Origin: Pontiella sulfatireligans
GTDB taxonomy: Bacteria > Verrucomicrobiota > Kiritimatiellia > Kiritimatiellales > Pontiellaceae
Direction of reading: 5' to 3'
Assembly (NCBI RefSeq): GCF_900890705.1
Contig: NZ_CAAHFH010000001.1
Coordinates: 3,472,001-3,536,000 of the forward strand
DNA: 64,000 bases
Shown: positions 18,515 through 28,070 of the stretch, piece after piece
Position numbering within the stretch: position 1 is the stretch's first letter
How the letters are laid out: each line of letters opens with the position of its first letter
The notes under the pieces: generated by a model
Told to the model about the DNA's origin: nothing
Databases searched by the model: none
Seen by the model: the letters and a program-made list of their open reading frames with translations, nothing else
Translations under genes and position numbers: made by a program

Positions 18515-20863
18515 TTAGTGCGCATCTGCAACCAGCAGCAGGCGCACATCGCATGGGTTCAGCTCAATGCGGTTCTGTTCCTCCCGATGCTTAATCAAGT
18601 TGGCCACCTTCATTTCCGGAGGAATCAAAACGACGCGCGGATCTTTGCTGATGTTGTTCAACACCAAAATGAGCTTTCCCGTCGTTGGATCTATTGCTTG
18701 ATTGATCATTACGCCGTGGGCCTTCTTGCCGGCCGGATCGGTTATCTTAATTCCCAGCGGCAGGGCCGGTGCAATCGAAGCCAAGGCTGGTTCAAATGCA
18801 TCAGCCAGCTCCATCGCATTCCCCATCGGAAGCGATGCAAAGGGAGCGCGGACTCCTTCGCCGGACTGGGCGGCGCCCAGCTCGGTTTTCAGGAAGCTTT
18901 GCTCCGACCCAACCATGACCACGCTTCCTGTAAAGGAACTGAGGGAATCCAAGCTAGCGTCCAAAACATAGGGAGTTGGCGGAACGATGACGGTTTGCGT
19001 TTCCGGATCAAGGTTGGCGATTTCCGTCGGTGTGGTGAAGCCGACATTCAGGTTCAGCAGCTTCAGCGCTTCATAGACATCCTTGAAAGCGGAGGTGTAG
19101 TTTTCATCCTGGATCGCAGATTCTTCGCAGTAGTAGATCAGGAAGTCACGACGCGTTGGAACTGAGGCGACAATGTGTTCAGCGTGGGCATTGAGCTCCT
19201 TCATCGTCCGGCCGAAAGCATCCACCGCAATCGGCTGCGTGGCCAGTTCGCCGATATGGTCGGCCTTCGGGCTCAGTGCGCCGTCTTCGCCGCGCCCCCA
19301 CAACCAAGGCTTGATCATGCCCATGCCGTGCGTGAAAGCCAGCCAAAGCGATGACCGGACATACTCGCGGCTCAGATTAAAGTTCCGCCAGCTGACCGCG
19401 CCGAAGCCGTGCCATTCGGAATCGTAGAACACCTTGTCCGGGCAGAGCGATTTGGAAAAATCCAGATACATGGACTGCTCGCTCCAATCGTAGGCATAGT
19501 GCGCCTGCCACCCGGTCTCCGGATCCATGCCTTCCTCGTGTTTGCCGTAAAACTCAGAACCCCGAGGGGCCACGCGCAGGTCGGCACCAACCACATCCTG
19601 CAGCTTCGTGAGGTATTCCAGATCCATCCCGCCGTCGCGCGTATTTCGGGAAAGAGTGAAGCCGAGCATCTTGATCGACATCGGCGCCTTGCGTCCGTTG
19701 TCGTTGGCCTGACTCTGTTCTTTCAGATAGGTAAACCAATCACTGACGCGCTCCTGGTTAAAGCGGTTCCAGTCGTACCAGACCGGCGTGCCGCGCAGCT
19801 TCTTGTCGATCTGCCGCTTCTCAACGGGAAGATCATGAAAAAGAACCTGATCCCATCCTGCATGCGATGATCCATAAACCGTGTTGAGCGCGCCGATGGT
19901 TTTGTATTTGCTCTCCAGCCAGCGCTGGAACTTTTTAATCGTAATGTCCGACAGCCCGTTACTCGCTTTCCACGAGCCCTTGGCCGTCGCGAAGTGCGGC
20001 TCGTTGGCCACCAGATGCATCATCGGCTGGCTGCTGCAGGCCTTGCTCAACTCTGGCAGCATGCCTTCGCACATATCCTTGATCCACCCGCGAACCAGCG
20101 GGCTGTCGATGTCGTACTGGGTAAAGTTGCGCCCGCCGTGCAGAATTTCCGGATGCTGTTCCCGCTGCCAGCGCCCCGGCGTATGCCCCATCAGGAAAAC
20201 GATCGGCGCTGTGTTCAGCCCAGCCTGCTCTTTAGTCCGCTCAATGGAGCGTTGCAAAGTGCGCTCGCTGGGGGTGCCATCCTGCTCCAACTGGGAAATC
20301 TGCAGATAGCCCCCGCCCAGATAACCGAAAGCATTCAAATACGGTTCAGTCTTCGGCGTCCAGACCAGCGTACTCGGAAAAACCGGCCGGCCATCCAGCT
20401 GATACGCCCCCTTGCCCAGATTCATCTGCCCTTGGGTAAAATCGGGAGGGATCGTCAGCTTGATCTGGTGGGCCAGCTGCAGCCGCAGTTCGGCCATGGC
20501 GTTGTCGGCAATATCGACGCACGCCTCAAGCTCGGTCACCGGCAGCCGTTCCGTATGCACCGGATCAATCTTCTTATAGTGGTTAAAGCTTTGGAAGATG
20601 CTGCGCACCTTGCCCATATGGTCGTGGTCGTGCTGCGCCGCCTGCTGGAAGATGCCGATCACATGATAGGAGGTTTCAGCATAGTCGGTGCAAACATTCT
20701 TTCGCTGCGCCTCGCGAATCATGGATGCCAGAGCGGTCTGGCGGGCCTCAACCTGTTGAGTCAGATGCTTCCACTCCATATCGGCAAAAGCATTCGCCGC
20801 AAAAAACGCGCAACCAACGACAACCCTCAACAACCAACGCCTTCCGCACTTAAACCCTTTCAT
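18515..20863 (-). CDS. GH42-like (clan A) enzyme, compact paralogue
   Basis: About 782 residues from the ATG at 20863 (signal LLRVVVGCAFFAANAFA follows); a longer frame to 20914 looks like upstream translation. It matches the enzyme at 6673-10224 along its first 780 residues: PPDFTQGQMNLGKGAYQLDG, MHLVANEPHFA (likely acid/base Glu), FNQERVSDW, FYDSEWHGFGA (likely nucleophile Glu), GRTMKELNAHAEH, NVGFTTPTEIANL and SFLKTELGAA. It ends after the trimerisation-like domain and lacks the GNPTNPA and Ig-like tail. It is therefore the minimal catalytic form. Likely role: a secreted exo-acting beta-galactosidase or related retaining glycosidase. It lies second in the operon, after the TonB-like gene and before the lyase. 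Confidence 0.78.
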   Translation of the reverse strand: MKGFKCGRRWLLRVVVGCAFFAANAFADMEWKHLTQQVEARQTALASMIREAQRKNVCTDYAETSYHVIGIFQQAAQHDHDHMGKVRSIFQSFNHYKKIDPVHTERLPVTELEACVDIADNAMAELRLQLAHQIKLTIPPDFTQGQMNLGKGAYQLDGRPVFPSTLVWTPKTEPYLNAFGYLGGGYLQISQLEQDGTPSERTLQRSIERTKEQAGLNTAPIVFLMGHTPGRWQREQHPEILHGGRNFTQYDIDSPLVRGWIKDMCEGMLPELSKACSSQPMMHLVANEPHFATAKGSWKASNGLSDITIKKFQRWLESKYKTIGALNTVYGSSHAGWDQVLFHDLPVEKRQIDKKLRGTPVWYDWNRFNQERVSDWFTYLKEQSQANDNGRKAPMSIKMLGFTLSRNTRDGGMDLEYLTKLQDVVGADLRVAPRGSEFYGKHEEGMDPETGWQAHYAYDWSEQSMYLDFSKSLCPDKVFYDSEWHGFGAVSWRNFNLSREYVRSSLWLAFTHGMGMIKPWLWGRGEDGALSPKADHIGELATQPIAVDAFGRTMKELNAHAEHIVASVPTRRDFLIYYCEESAIQDENYTSAFKDVYEALKLLNLNVGFTTPTEIANLDPETQTVIVPPTPYVLDASLDSLSSFTGSVVMVGSEQSFLKTELGAAQSGEGVRAPFASLPMGNAMELADAFEPALASIAPALPLGIKITDPAGKKAHGVMINQAIDPTTGKLILVLNNISKDPRVVLIPPEMKVANLIKHREEQNRIELNPCDVRLLLVADAH

Positions 20864-20947
20864 ACACTCGTTCCTTTGTCTAAAAACAATTCGTTCCCAG
20901 CCTGCGCTTTGCACCTGCGCCCTTTCCGGGAGCGAAGCCGTCTTTAC

Positions 20948-22342
20948 TTAATCAGAATCGGGTTTGTAGTCAGATGTGACGTAGCTCTCCACCTCTTCCA
21001 AGCCGGAAACCGTTTTATATTCACCCTTGCACAAACCGGCGAGAGTATTGAACTTTCCATCGTTTTCGCTGTAGTCGCCAGCATCACCACCCTGCTGGAC
21101 AAACTGGATAACGTTGAAGGAAAAATCGATCTTTGGCTTTTTACTTTTCTTTTTAGATCCAAAGCCGCTGGTGGTTTGAATTTCCTTCGGCTTGTATTTT
21201 TCGCGGGTCAACATAAACGCTTCAGCAAAATCCCGCGGCGTGAAGTAATACCATTCAGGAACCGGCGGCCGCTGCATTCCATCAAAATATTCCTTCATGA
21301 TGGTCCACTCATTACGCGCCAGCACTTTGGGGGGCTCGTCGTTGGCTTTGCGCTGTTCATTTTCCTCATCCAGCATCTTAAGCCCTTTCTTGTAGGCCTC
21401 AGCCCACTTTTTCCCTGCCGAAGTTTCGTTCCATTCCTCGCGGGACATGGTTTTGGAGATGGAAACGCGCTGGTTTCCCCATGTATTCACCAGCAAAAAA
21501 ATGGTGTCCGCCTGCTGTGCATGCGCAAGCATCGCGGCATTGAACCATTTATGGGGCCTGCTTGTACTTTTTCCACCCACTTTCTTAGTGTCGGCAAAGA
21601 CTCCAATGTTCATGTTGTCATTATTACGAACTCCGCCCTTTCCCAATGTCTGCAAGCCGTAGTCGTCTGCGCCCATACCCTTTTTGACGGAGTTGAGCGG
21701 CATGATCCACTCTTTCATTCTGCTCGCATTCGCACCGCTCGCGGGCACCATTGTCGGGAAGGCCAGAGCGACACCATTCCATTCGAATGCGGCCACATTA
21801 AACAGCGCCGTCGGGGGAAGCTCTTCCACAATCCGGATCAGTTCTTCTTTAATGATGGTGTAGGCGCGGATACCGCCCATACGGTCGTGCATCATTTCGG
21901 GAAACGAGTCAAGAATCAGGAAAATCTTCTCCCCCTTGCCTTTGACCCCGAAGATTTCGATTTCCGGCATCGAAAAGCCAACCCCGCCGGCGCCGCCAAG
22001 ACCGGCACCGCCTGCGGAACCAATGCCGCCTTTGACACCGCTGATTTCCGGCATTTTAATGTCCGGCATGGTCTGGTTCATCTTCGGCTGAACGACGATG
22101 CGCTTGCGCAATTTAGGCTTCTGAACCCTCTTTTTCTTAATATTGACCGGAACTTGAAGCTTTTTCATCGCCATTTTCGGGCGTTTCACCGGCTTCGCCT
22201 CAAACTTTTGATCATCCCTTTGAATTACAGTAACCGCCACGAAGGAAAGCGCCACCAGAATCAGAACCGCGTGTATTCCCAGGCTGATGAGTGCCGCGCT
22301 CGATTTAGCATGTTTTGCAAAAAACCGTTTTTTCTGTGTCAT
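20948..22342 (-). CDS. TonB-like membrane-anchored protein with VWA-like domain
   Basis: 464 residues, not assigned to a named family. Residues 1-18 are basic, followed by one membrane helix (LISLGIHAVLILVALSFVAV) with the S-x-x-x-H pattern of TonB N-termini. Then comes a Lys/Pro-rich stalk (KPVKRPKMAMKKL; KKKRVQKPKLRKRI), a short PDIKMPEISG linker and a glycine-rich stretch. The rest resembles a VWA domain (KIFLILDSFPEMM; ELPPTALFNVAAFEWNGV; MKEWIMPLN), but the DxSxS metal site is replaced by DSFPE. It is the first gene of an operon with GH42-like, lyase, GH29 and two-component genes. The same stalk and PDI-PEMSG linker occur at 35405-37279. An envelope role in binding or moving polysaccharide is a guess. 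ATG at 22342 has AGAGGAAA upstream. Confidence 0.7.
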   Translation of the reverse strand: MTQKKRFFAKHAKSSAALISLGIHAVLILVALSFVAVTVIQRDDQKFEAKPVKRPKMAMKKLQVPVNIKKKRVQKPKLRKRIVVQPKMNQTMPDIKMPEISGVKGGIGSAGGAGLGGAGGVGFSMPEIEIFGVKGKGEKIFLILDSFPEMMHDRMGGIRAYTIIKEELIRIVEELPPTALFNVAAFEWNGVALAFPTMVPASGANASRMKEWIMPLNSVKKGMGADDYGLQTLGKGGVRNNDNMNIGVFADTKKVGGKSTSRPHKWFNAAMLAHAQQADTIFLLVNTWGNQRVSISKTMSREEWNETSAGKKWAEAYKKGLKMLDEENEQRKANDEPPKVLARNEWTIMKEYFDGMQRPPVPEWYYFTPRDFAEAFMLTREKYKPKEIQTTSGFGSKKKSKKPKIDFSFNVIQFVQQGGDAGDYSENDGKFNTLAGLCKGEYKTVSGLEEVESYVTSDYKPDSD

Positions 22343-22570
22343 GGTTCAATTTCCTCTTCACGTTCTGTTTAGACGCCCAAACAAATGTTATCTGTCCCAT
22401 ACGGTATAAATGCACCTTTTCAGCACTTTTAGCAACCCCTTATTGAACATGTAGAATAAACCTCTTGTCGGCCCGCGACGCTTTGCTGTTCGCCGACCCC
22501 GAGATTAGCTTCCCCGTCTGCACTTGATAGACGTTATATCCCACCAGCGACTCTCGGGACATATGGCATT

Positions 22571-22587
22571 GCGTAAATCATATACGC
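22571..22587. promoter_or_regulatory. Putative operator, site A of the 17-bp palindrome family
   Basis: GCGTAAATCATATACGC has perfect GCGTA/TACGC arms on the minus strand with a 7-nt centre. It lies in the 263-bp gap between two operons, 229 bp upstream of the TonB-like gene start at 22342. Nothing else was recognised in that gap apart from the ribosome binding site near 22350. Confidence 0.6.
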
Positions 22588-22605
22588 ATAATCGCCACCC
22601 CGCCC

Positions 22606-25600
22606 TTATCGGATTAATATTTCATCGATACACAAACCACTGCCTTTGTGCGGGGTTATACGAATGGTGTTGGCGCCGCGCCCAACCTGAATGGGAACCG
22701 TAATTTTCGCCCACTCGCGCCCCGGACTTCTCGTATTTGGAAGCAGCAGTCCTTCGTGGGCAATCGAGCCGTTAACCGTCACGTTGACCTTGTACCCTTT
22801 TTCACTCTTGATCCGCCCGCCGTAGCGGATGGACAGATCAGCCTCTCCGGCACCGCCGTCGTTTTCCTGATACCACTCGATATATGCCCCGGGCGCCTTG
22901 CCGAAACGCAGGAATCCTTTGCCCCGGAAATATTCGCCTTTTGTTACCAGATCCGCCCCTTCAAAGGTGGCCGTTTCGGCCTGTTCGCCGGAGGGAACAT
23001 TCGAGGACTGGCCACCGCCTTCCCAGATGAAGCCTTCATTCACAGCAAAGCGTTCTTCCAGCTGCTGGACCGGCTTTCCATTGAGCACGATCAAGGCCTT
23101 GACCGTCGTGCCCGGCTTGACCGGAAACGCTTTCGTGTAAAGCGTCGATTGCTGCGTCGGCGTTGAGCCATCCACGCTGTAGAAAATTTCAATCGAGGCC
23201 TTGGGCAGTTGACCGCGCAATGCGAGCCGCTTGGCGTCGATGCTCACCAGATCCGAGTACACCAGCTTTTTCTCTCCCAGAATGCAGCTGGCCAGCAGCG
23301 CGATATCGCCCTGGTCTCCGGTCGATTCGATATAGGCGCGGGTCAGGCCATAGAACGCAACGCGGTTATCGGCCTCGAAATGCTTTTCGACATCCACCGG
23401 ACTGCCGTTGTCCAACGCACGGATTTTGCCCGGCCCAATCACATGGAACCATGTGCGGTTTTCGCCATACGGGTAGAACTCGCCTTGGTCATCCTGCGTC
23501 GTCACACGAACCTGCACCATGTCCTGGCCCTCAGCCGTCAGTGGTTCACCATCGACCGACAGAGCCAGCTGCGCCGGCGCACCGGCGGTAGCGATCGTCT
23601 GTTCAACCGTCGCCTGCCCGTTCACAAAGCCGACGGCCTTCAGCCCGCCCGGCTTCCACGGCACCATCCACTGGCACTGCATTTTATCCCAGTCGGCGCC
23701 CGGCTCCTGCTTGCCTAGCGAGGTTCCATTGAAGAACAGCTCCACCGCATCGCAGCTGGAATAGACCTGCACCGGAACAAGCGTTCCCTTCTTCATGCTC
23801 GGGTGCGTCCAGTGCGGCAGGATGTGAACCATCGGCTTGTCGGCCCACTGGCTTTGGTAGAGATAGAAAAGGTCCTTCTCAAAGTTGGCCATGTCGATGG
23901 CGCCACCCATGAACGACTTGAACGGCCAGCCGCCGTGCACATACCCCGCCTCGCCGATATAGTCGTAGCCCGTCCAGCGGAAGGAGCCCGCATAGTTTGG
24001 ATAGTCTCTCAACTGTTCGATGTTCAAACGCGAAGTAAGGCGCACCATCGCATTGTCGTAGCTGGAGTTGAAGATCTGCTTCCGGTTCGAGCGGTCCGCA
24101 TCGATAATCCAGTCGTAGGTAAAGATTTCCTCGTCGGTTAGATCGGGGCACGGGTAGGGTTTCTGCTTGGTGCTGGGGTAGCCGTCCCGGAACCAGGTTT
24201 TTGTCCGGTAGAAGCCGCGCACCTGCCAGGTGTGCGTATTTTCTGTTCCTATGAACACTTGGCCGTCCACCTCCTCGAACCAACCCATTTTTTCGCTGTG
24301 GCCGTTAACGCCGATAACATCCATATCCTCCGTGTTGGAATGGCCGGAGGTCACTGGGCGCGTGGGATCGAGTTCGTGGCATTTAGTCACCAATTCGGGG
24401 GCAACATCACCGTGGGTTTCGTTGCCCAAACTGTAAATCACGATCGACGGATGGTTGCGGTCGCGACGGATCCAGTCGGTCACATCACGCTCCCACCATT
24501 CATCGAAATGGTGCGCGCCGTAGTCTTCGAATGCCTTTCGGAGCCAGCCGTCAAAAATTTCGTCCATCACCAGCATGCCAAGCTCATCGCAGAGATCGTA
24601 AAAGATCGGCGTCTGCGGATTGTGCGCCGTCCGAATGGCATTGCAGCCCATGGCCTTCAGCTGTTCGATCCGGAAACGCAGCACCTTATCCGGCACCGCC
24701 GCACCCAGCGCGCCGGCATCCTGATGGTTGCAAACGCCTTGCAGCTTTACATTCTTTCCGTTCAGCCACATGCCGGTTTTCGGATTCCATTCAATGTCGC
24801 GCACGCCAAACCGCGTCTCGATGCGATCCACCGATTCTCCACCGACGAGCACCTCGCTCACCGCCGTGTAAAGCACCGGACTCTCCACTGACCAACGGGA
24901 TGGATTGGAAAGTTCAATCGTCTGGTTCACGGTTTTCGTTTCGCCTTTTTTGACGGCCAGCGGACTCTTTGCTTCAGCAACCACCATTCCTGATGCATCT
25001 TTAATGGATATCCTCAGTTCGGCCTTCTGGGCATCACTCGTCCTGTTTTCCACTTCGGTGTCGATCTCGACCGTATCCCCTTTGGTCCGGACAAAGATGC
25101 CGTCGCGCACCACATGCACCTTGTCCATCACATCCAACCACGTGTGGGCATAGATGCCGCTGCCGGTATACCAGCGCGCCGAAGGTTGCTTGTCGTTATC
25201 CAACCGCACCGCGAACGTGATGGCGTCCGCATCGGCCACCAGATCACTGATGTCGTAGGCGAAGGAGATCCAGCCATAAGGGCGGTCTCCCAGCTTTTTG
25301 CCGTTCGCCCAGACGGTGCTGTTCATGAAAGCGCCGTCGAATGCAATCTCGACATGCTTGCCCTTCCAGGCCGGATCCACCGCAATGGTCTTGCGGTACC
25401 ATCCAATGCCGGCGGGAAGATAGCCACACGTATCGCCCATGGGATTGCTTTCGCTGTATTCGCCCTCGATGCTCCAGTCGTGTGGAAGGTTAAGTACGCG
25501 CCACTCCGCATCGTTGAGGGCCGGGGCCTCCTGCCCTGTCACATCGCCCAGCTTAAATTTCCAGCCGAAATCAAAATTCATTCGCTCGCGTTCTGCGTGC

Positions 25601-25647
25601 GAAGCCTGCGCCATTCCAAGCAGCATAAGCAGTGTAATAATTTTCAT
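22606..25647 (-). CDS. GH2 beta-galactosidase-type enzyme with C-terminal binding module
   Basis: 1013 residues: signal peptide 1-18, GH2 sugar-binding domain (FDFGWKFKLGD, WRVLNLPHDWS, WYRKTIAV), Ig-like domain, then the barrel with GVCNHQDAGALGAAVP, IRTAHNPQ and IRRDRNHPSIVIYSLGNET, whose last Glu is the likely acid/base. GTENTHTW may hold the nucleophile. After two further Ig-like domains there is a chitobiase/Fn3-like stretch (EIFYSVDGSTPTQQSTLY) and a C-terminal beta-sandwich of CBM6/35 character (GEYFRGKGFLRFGKAPGAYI). It would remove terminal beta-galactosyl (or related) units from oligosaccharides. It is the last gene of the operon beginning at 35187. The tail modules are absent from the other GH2 enzymes here. 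Confidence 0.88.
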   Translation of the reverse strand: MKIITLLMLLGMAQASHAERERMNFDFGWKFKLGDVTGQEAPALNDAEWRVLNLPHDWSIEGEYSESNPMGDTCGYLPAGIGWYRKTIAVDPAWKGKHVEIAFDGAFMNSTVWANGKKLGDRPYGWISFAYDISDLVADADAITFAVRLDNDKQPSARWYTGSGIYAHTWLDVMDKVHVVRDGIFVRTKGDTVEIDTEVENRTSDAQKAELRISIKDASGMVVAEAKSPLAVKKGETKTVNQTIELSNPSRWSVESPVLYTAVSEVLVGGESVDRIETRFGVRDIEWNPKTGMWLNGKNVKLQGVCNHQDAGALGAAVPDKVLRFRIEQLKAMGCNAIRTAHNPQTPIFYDLCDELGMLVMDEIFDGWLRKAFEDYGAHHFDEWWERDVTDWIRRDRNHPSIVIYSLGNETHGDVAPELVTKCHELDPTRPVTSGHSNTEDMDVIGVNGHSEKMGWFEEVDGQVFIGTENTHTWQVRGFYRTKTWFRDGYPSTKQKPYPCPDLTDEEIFTYDWIIDADRSNRKQIFNSSYDNAMVRLTSRLNIEQLRDYPNYAGSFRWTGYDYIGEAGYVHGGWPFKSFMGGAIDMANFEKDLFYLYQSQWADKPMVHILPHWTHPSMKKGTLVPVQVYSSCDAVELFFNGTSLGKQEPGADWDKMQCQWMVPWKPGGLKAVGFVNGQATVEQTIATAGAPAQLALSVDGEPLTAEGQDMVQVRVTTQDDQGEFYPYGENRTWFHVIGPGKIRALDNGSPVDVEKHFEADNRVAFYGLTRAYIESTGDQGDIALLASCILGEKKLVYSDLVSIDAKRLALRGQLPKASIEIFYSVDGSTPTQQSTLYTKAFPVKPGTTVKALIVLNGKPVQQLEERFAVNEGFIWEGGGQSSNVPSGEQAETATFEGADLVTKGEYFRGKGFLRFGKAPGAYIEWYQENDGGAGEADLSIRYGGRIKSEKGYKVNVTVNGSIAHEGLLLPNTRSPGREWAKITVPIQVGRGANTIRITPHKGSGLCIDEILIR

Positions 25648-25721
25648 GGTTCCATCCTATCGTGCTTTATATTCTTTAGTAGGCGGAGCGAATCGAGGGC
25701 ACCGCCAGAGCGCAGAAGGTC

Positions 25722-28055
25722 TTATTTTGTTTTGAACAGCAATCTGCCGGTCAGTGCTCCGGATGCCGCCTCAAGCGAAACACCTCCCTCCTGTGCTCCG
25801 ATCTGCAACAGGGCCGTCGCGATGCCCGCCTCGGCCTGAACATCGCCAACGTTCATCAGCGCGGCATCCCCCGCAACCGTCACCTGAAGCGTCTCCGCAA
25901 AATCGGGCACCACCGTTCCGTTTTCATCAACGGCGGCGATGTAGGCGAAGACGGTGTCGTTGCATCCGGCCTCAGGGGCCTTGCCGCTTTCATCCAGCCA
26001 AATTTTCAAACCGGTGGCCTTGCCGGGCGTTTTTACGATGTGCTCGCCAGCCACCTTTTCATCAATCAGACCGACGGCTTTCAGCTCGCCCGGCTCAAAT
26101 TCATCCAGTTTAAATGTGAACGGCGGATGCTTGAGGTTGGTGCAATTCTTATCGGAGTCCGGCTTCTGCTTAGCAACCAGCTTGCCGTTCAGAAACAGCT
26201 GCACTTCGTCGCAGTTGCTGTAGACCTTGAGATCCAGAGCGGATTCCGACGACCAATAGCTGGCGATATCTACCACCACTTCTTCCGACGGATCCTTCTG
26301 GCTCTTGTAGAATGAATAGCTGAACTTCGGGATACGGAAGATATCGCTGATGCCGGAAAACTCAATGTCGTCGTGGTAGCCGCGGTTATAGTCGTACATA
26401 ACCCAATACGCATCGCCGTAGGCTGACGTATCGAGGTTGTCGTTGTGCGACTCCTGCAGGTTGTAGGCTTGCTTAAGCAAACGTTTCTCGCCGTAGGCGC
26501 GGCGCTGGCGGCTGCTGGTTTCGTAGCGTAGCGTCTTGTCCAGCTTGTCCTGATTCAAGCCGGCATTGTTGGAATAGTATTCCCAGTCGCCGTATTCCGA
26601 AACAAAGTAGGGCTTCTTTAGGTTCTCGTGGTAGCCGTGCATGATGCGGTGCTGGCGCGCCTGCACAAAGATGTCGTAGCCATAATCCATCCATCCGGCG
26701 GAGTAGACATTCGGGCTGGGGTATTCGGCGTGCACGATACGGTTCAGCTCATCCATAAAGAATTCCGGCATTTTGGTTTCGTTCAACGAAACCTCCCAAG
26801 CCAGCACCGACGGTCGGTTGCGGTCGCGACGGATCAGTTCCGTGGCGGAGCGGTAGCAATAGTTGCGGAATTGGTCGTCATCGAGGTAATACTGCCAGCC
26901 CATGATAGCGTCGAGCGTGATCAGGCCGAGCTCGTCGCATGCATCCATGAAGGCCGGCGACTGCGGATAGTGCGACAGCCGAACATGGTTGAAGCCGGCC
27001 TCCTTTATTTTTTTCGCGTCACGGTATTGCGCGTTGTCGGACATTGCATATCCAACGAAGGGATATTCCTGATGGCGGTTCGTCCCGCGCAGGAAGGTTT
27101 TTTTGCCATTCACATAAAGTTCGTGGTCCTTGAAAACAAATTCGCGAATGCCGAAGCGGGTGCTTTCGCTGTCCACCTTTTTCCCGTCAACCAACACCGT
27201 GGTTTTCAAGGTATGCAGATGGGGTGCATCAGGCGACCATAGCTTGGCCTCTGGAATCTTAATTGCTGCAACCAGGGCCGCATCCGTGCCGGAAGCGATT
27301 GTGACCGGTTCCAATTTCTGTTCCGCAACAAGCTGGCCATCCTGATAAACACGTTGAACCAGCTCGACCGTTTGAGCTTCAGCTTCTTCGTTGACCACAT
27401 GGGTTTTAATGTTCACAACGGATTCATCGTCAGAGACCTTCGGGAAGGTGACGAAAATGCCCCCACCCGCAACCTGGTTGGCGAGTACCGGATGGGAAAT
27501 GTAGACTTTGTCCTTGAGGGTAATCAGCACATTGCGGTAGAGCCCGCCATACATGTTGAAATCGAGCCGTTTGAGCGGTTTCGGGCCGGTCAGCGGGTTG
27601 TCCTGATTGTCCAACCGAACCGCCAGCACGTTGCTCTCGCCGGGTTTGACGAAATCAGAGGCGTCAATGACGACAGGCAAATAGCCGCCCGCCCGTTCCT
27701 TGACCAACGTCCCGTTGATCCACACCTTGGAACTGCTCATTGCCCCTTCCAACGTGAGAAAAATCTTCTTTCCGGCAAAACCCTCGTCAACGGCAAAGTC
27801 CTTGCGATACCAGCACACCCCCTGCCACTGGTCGTTCACCACCAACGGTTCCAGATGGGCCGTATGCGGCAGGTTGACCGCTTGCCATTTTTCATCGTCG
27901 AACTCCGGAGCCTCAAAACCGGTTGCGTCCGACTCCGGCGTTGCTAACCGTGTAAACGTCCAACCGCCGTTGACACTCACCGTGTTTTCCGAAACCTCTT
28001 TGCATCCCGCCAATCCCAAAATGGCGAGCAGCATTAATCCAACAGACCTTTTCAT
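25722..28055 (-). CDS. GH2 glycosidase, predicted lipoprotein
   Basis: 777 residues. The N-terminus is a lipoprotein signal (LMLLAILGLAGC, Cys at 18), so this GH2 enzyme should be membrane-anchored, unlike its neighbours. Sugar-binding domain: NGGWTFTRLA, WYRKDFAV, GGYLPVVIDASDF and YGGLYRNV. Barrel: RGTNRHQEYPFVGYAM, VRLSHYPQ, then RRDRNRPSVLAWEVSLNET with acid/base Glu, and PYFVSEYGDWEYY with the probable nucleophile Glu. The C-terminus has the usual DUF4982-like and Ig domains. The family includes beta-galactosidases, beta-glucuronidases and enzymes on modified galactose. The SLNET form differs from the SLGNET of the 1013-residue enzyme, so a different linkage is likely. Its ATG follows GGAGGC; it is next-to-last in the operon. 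Confidence 0.88.
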   Translation of the reverse strand: MKRSVGLMLLAILGLAGCKEVSENTVSVNGGWTFTRLATPESDATGFEAPEFDDEKWQAVNLPHTAHLEPLVVNDQWQGVCWYRKDFAVDEGFAGKKIFLTLEGAMSSSKVWINGTLVKERAGGYLPVVIDASDFVKPGESNVLAVRLDNQDNPLTGPKPLKRLDFNMYGGLYRNVLITLKDKVYISHPVLANQVAGGGIFVTFPKVSDDESVVNIKTHVVNEEAEAQTVELVQRVYQDGQLVAEQKLEPVTIASGTDAALVAAIKIPEAKLWSPDAPHLHTLKTTVLVDGKKVDSESTRFGIREFVFKDHELYVNGKKTFLRGTNRHQEYPFVGYAMSDNAQYRDAKKIKEAGFNHVRLSHYPQSPAFMDACDELGLITLDAIMGWQYYLDDDQFRNYCYRSATELIRRDRNRPSVLAWEVSLNETKMPEFFMDELNRIVHAEYPSPNVYSAGWMDYGYDIFVQARQHRIMHGYHENLKKPYFVSEYGDWEYYSNNAGLNQDKLDKTLRYETSSRQRRAYGEKRLLKQAYNLQESHNDNLDTSAYGDAYWVMYDYNRGYHDDIEFSGISDIFRIPKFSYSFYKSQKDPSEEVVVDIASYWSSESALDLKVYSNCDEVQLFLNGKLVAKQKPDSDKNCTNLKHPPFTFKLDEFEPGELKAVGLIDEKVAGEHIVKTPGKATGLKIWLDESGKAPEAGCNDTVFAYIAAVDENGTVVPDFAETLQVTVAGDAALMNVGDVQAEAGIATALLQIGAQEGGVSLEAASGALTGRLLFKTK

Positions 28056-28070
28056 TTTTTACGCCTCCTA

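Noticed and set aside
19994..22372. 792-codon open frame on the plus strand
   Set aside because: Fully antisense to the TonB-like and GH42-like genes, whose domains, signal peptides and ribosome sites are clear; low-complexity composition without domains.
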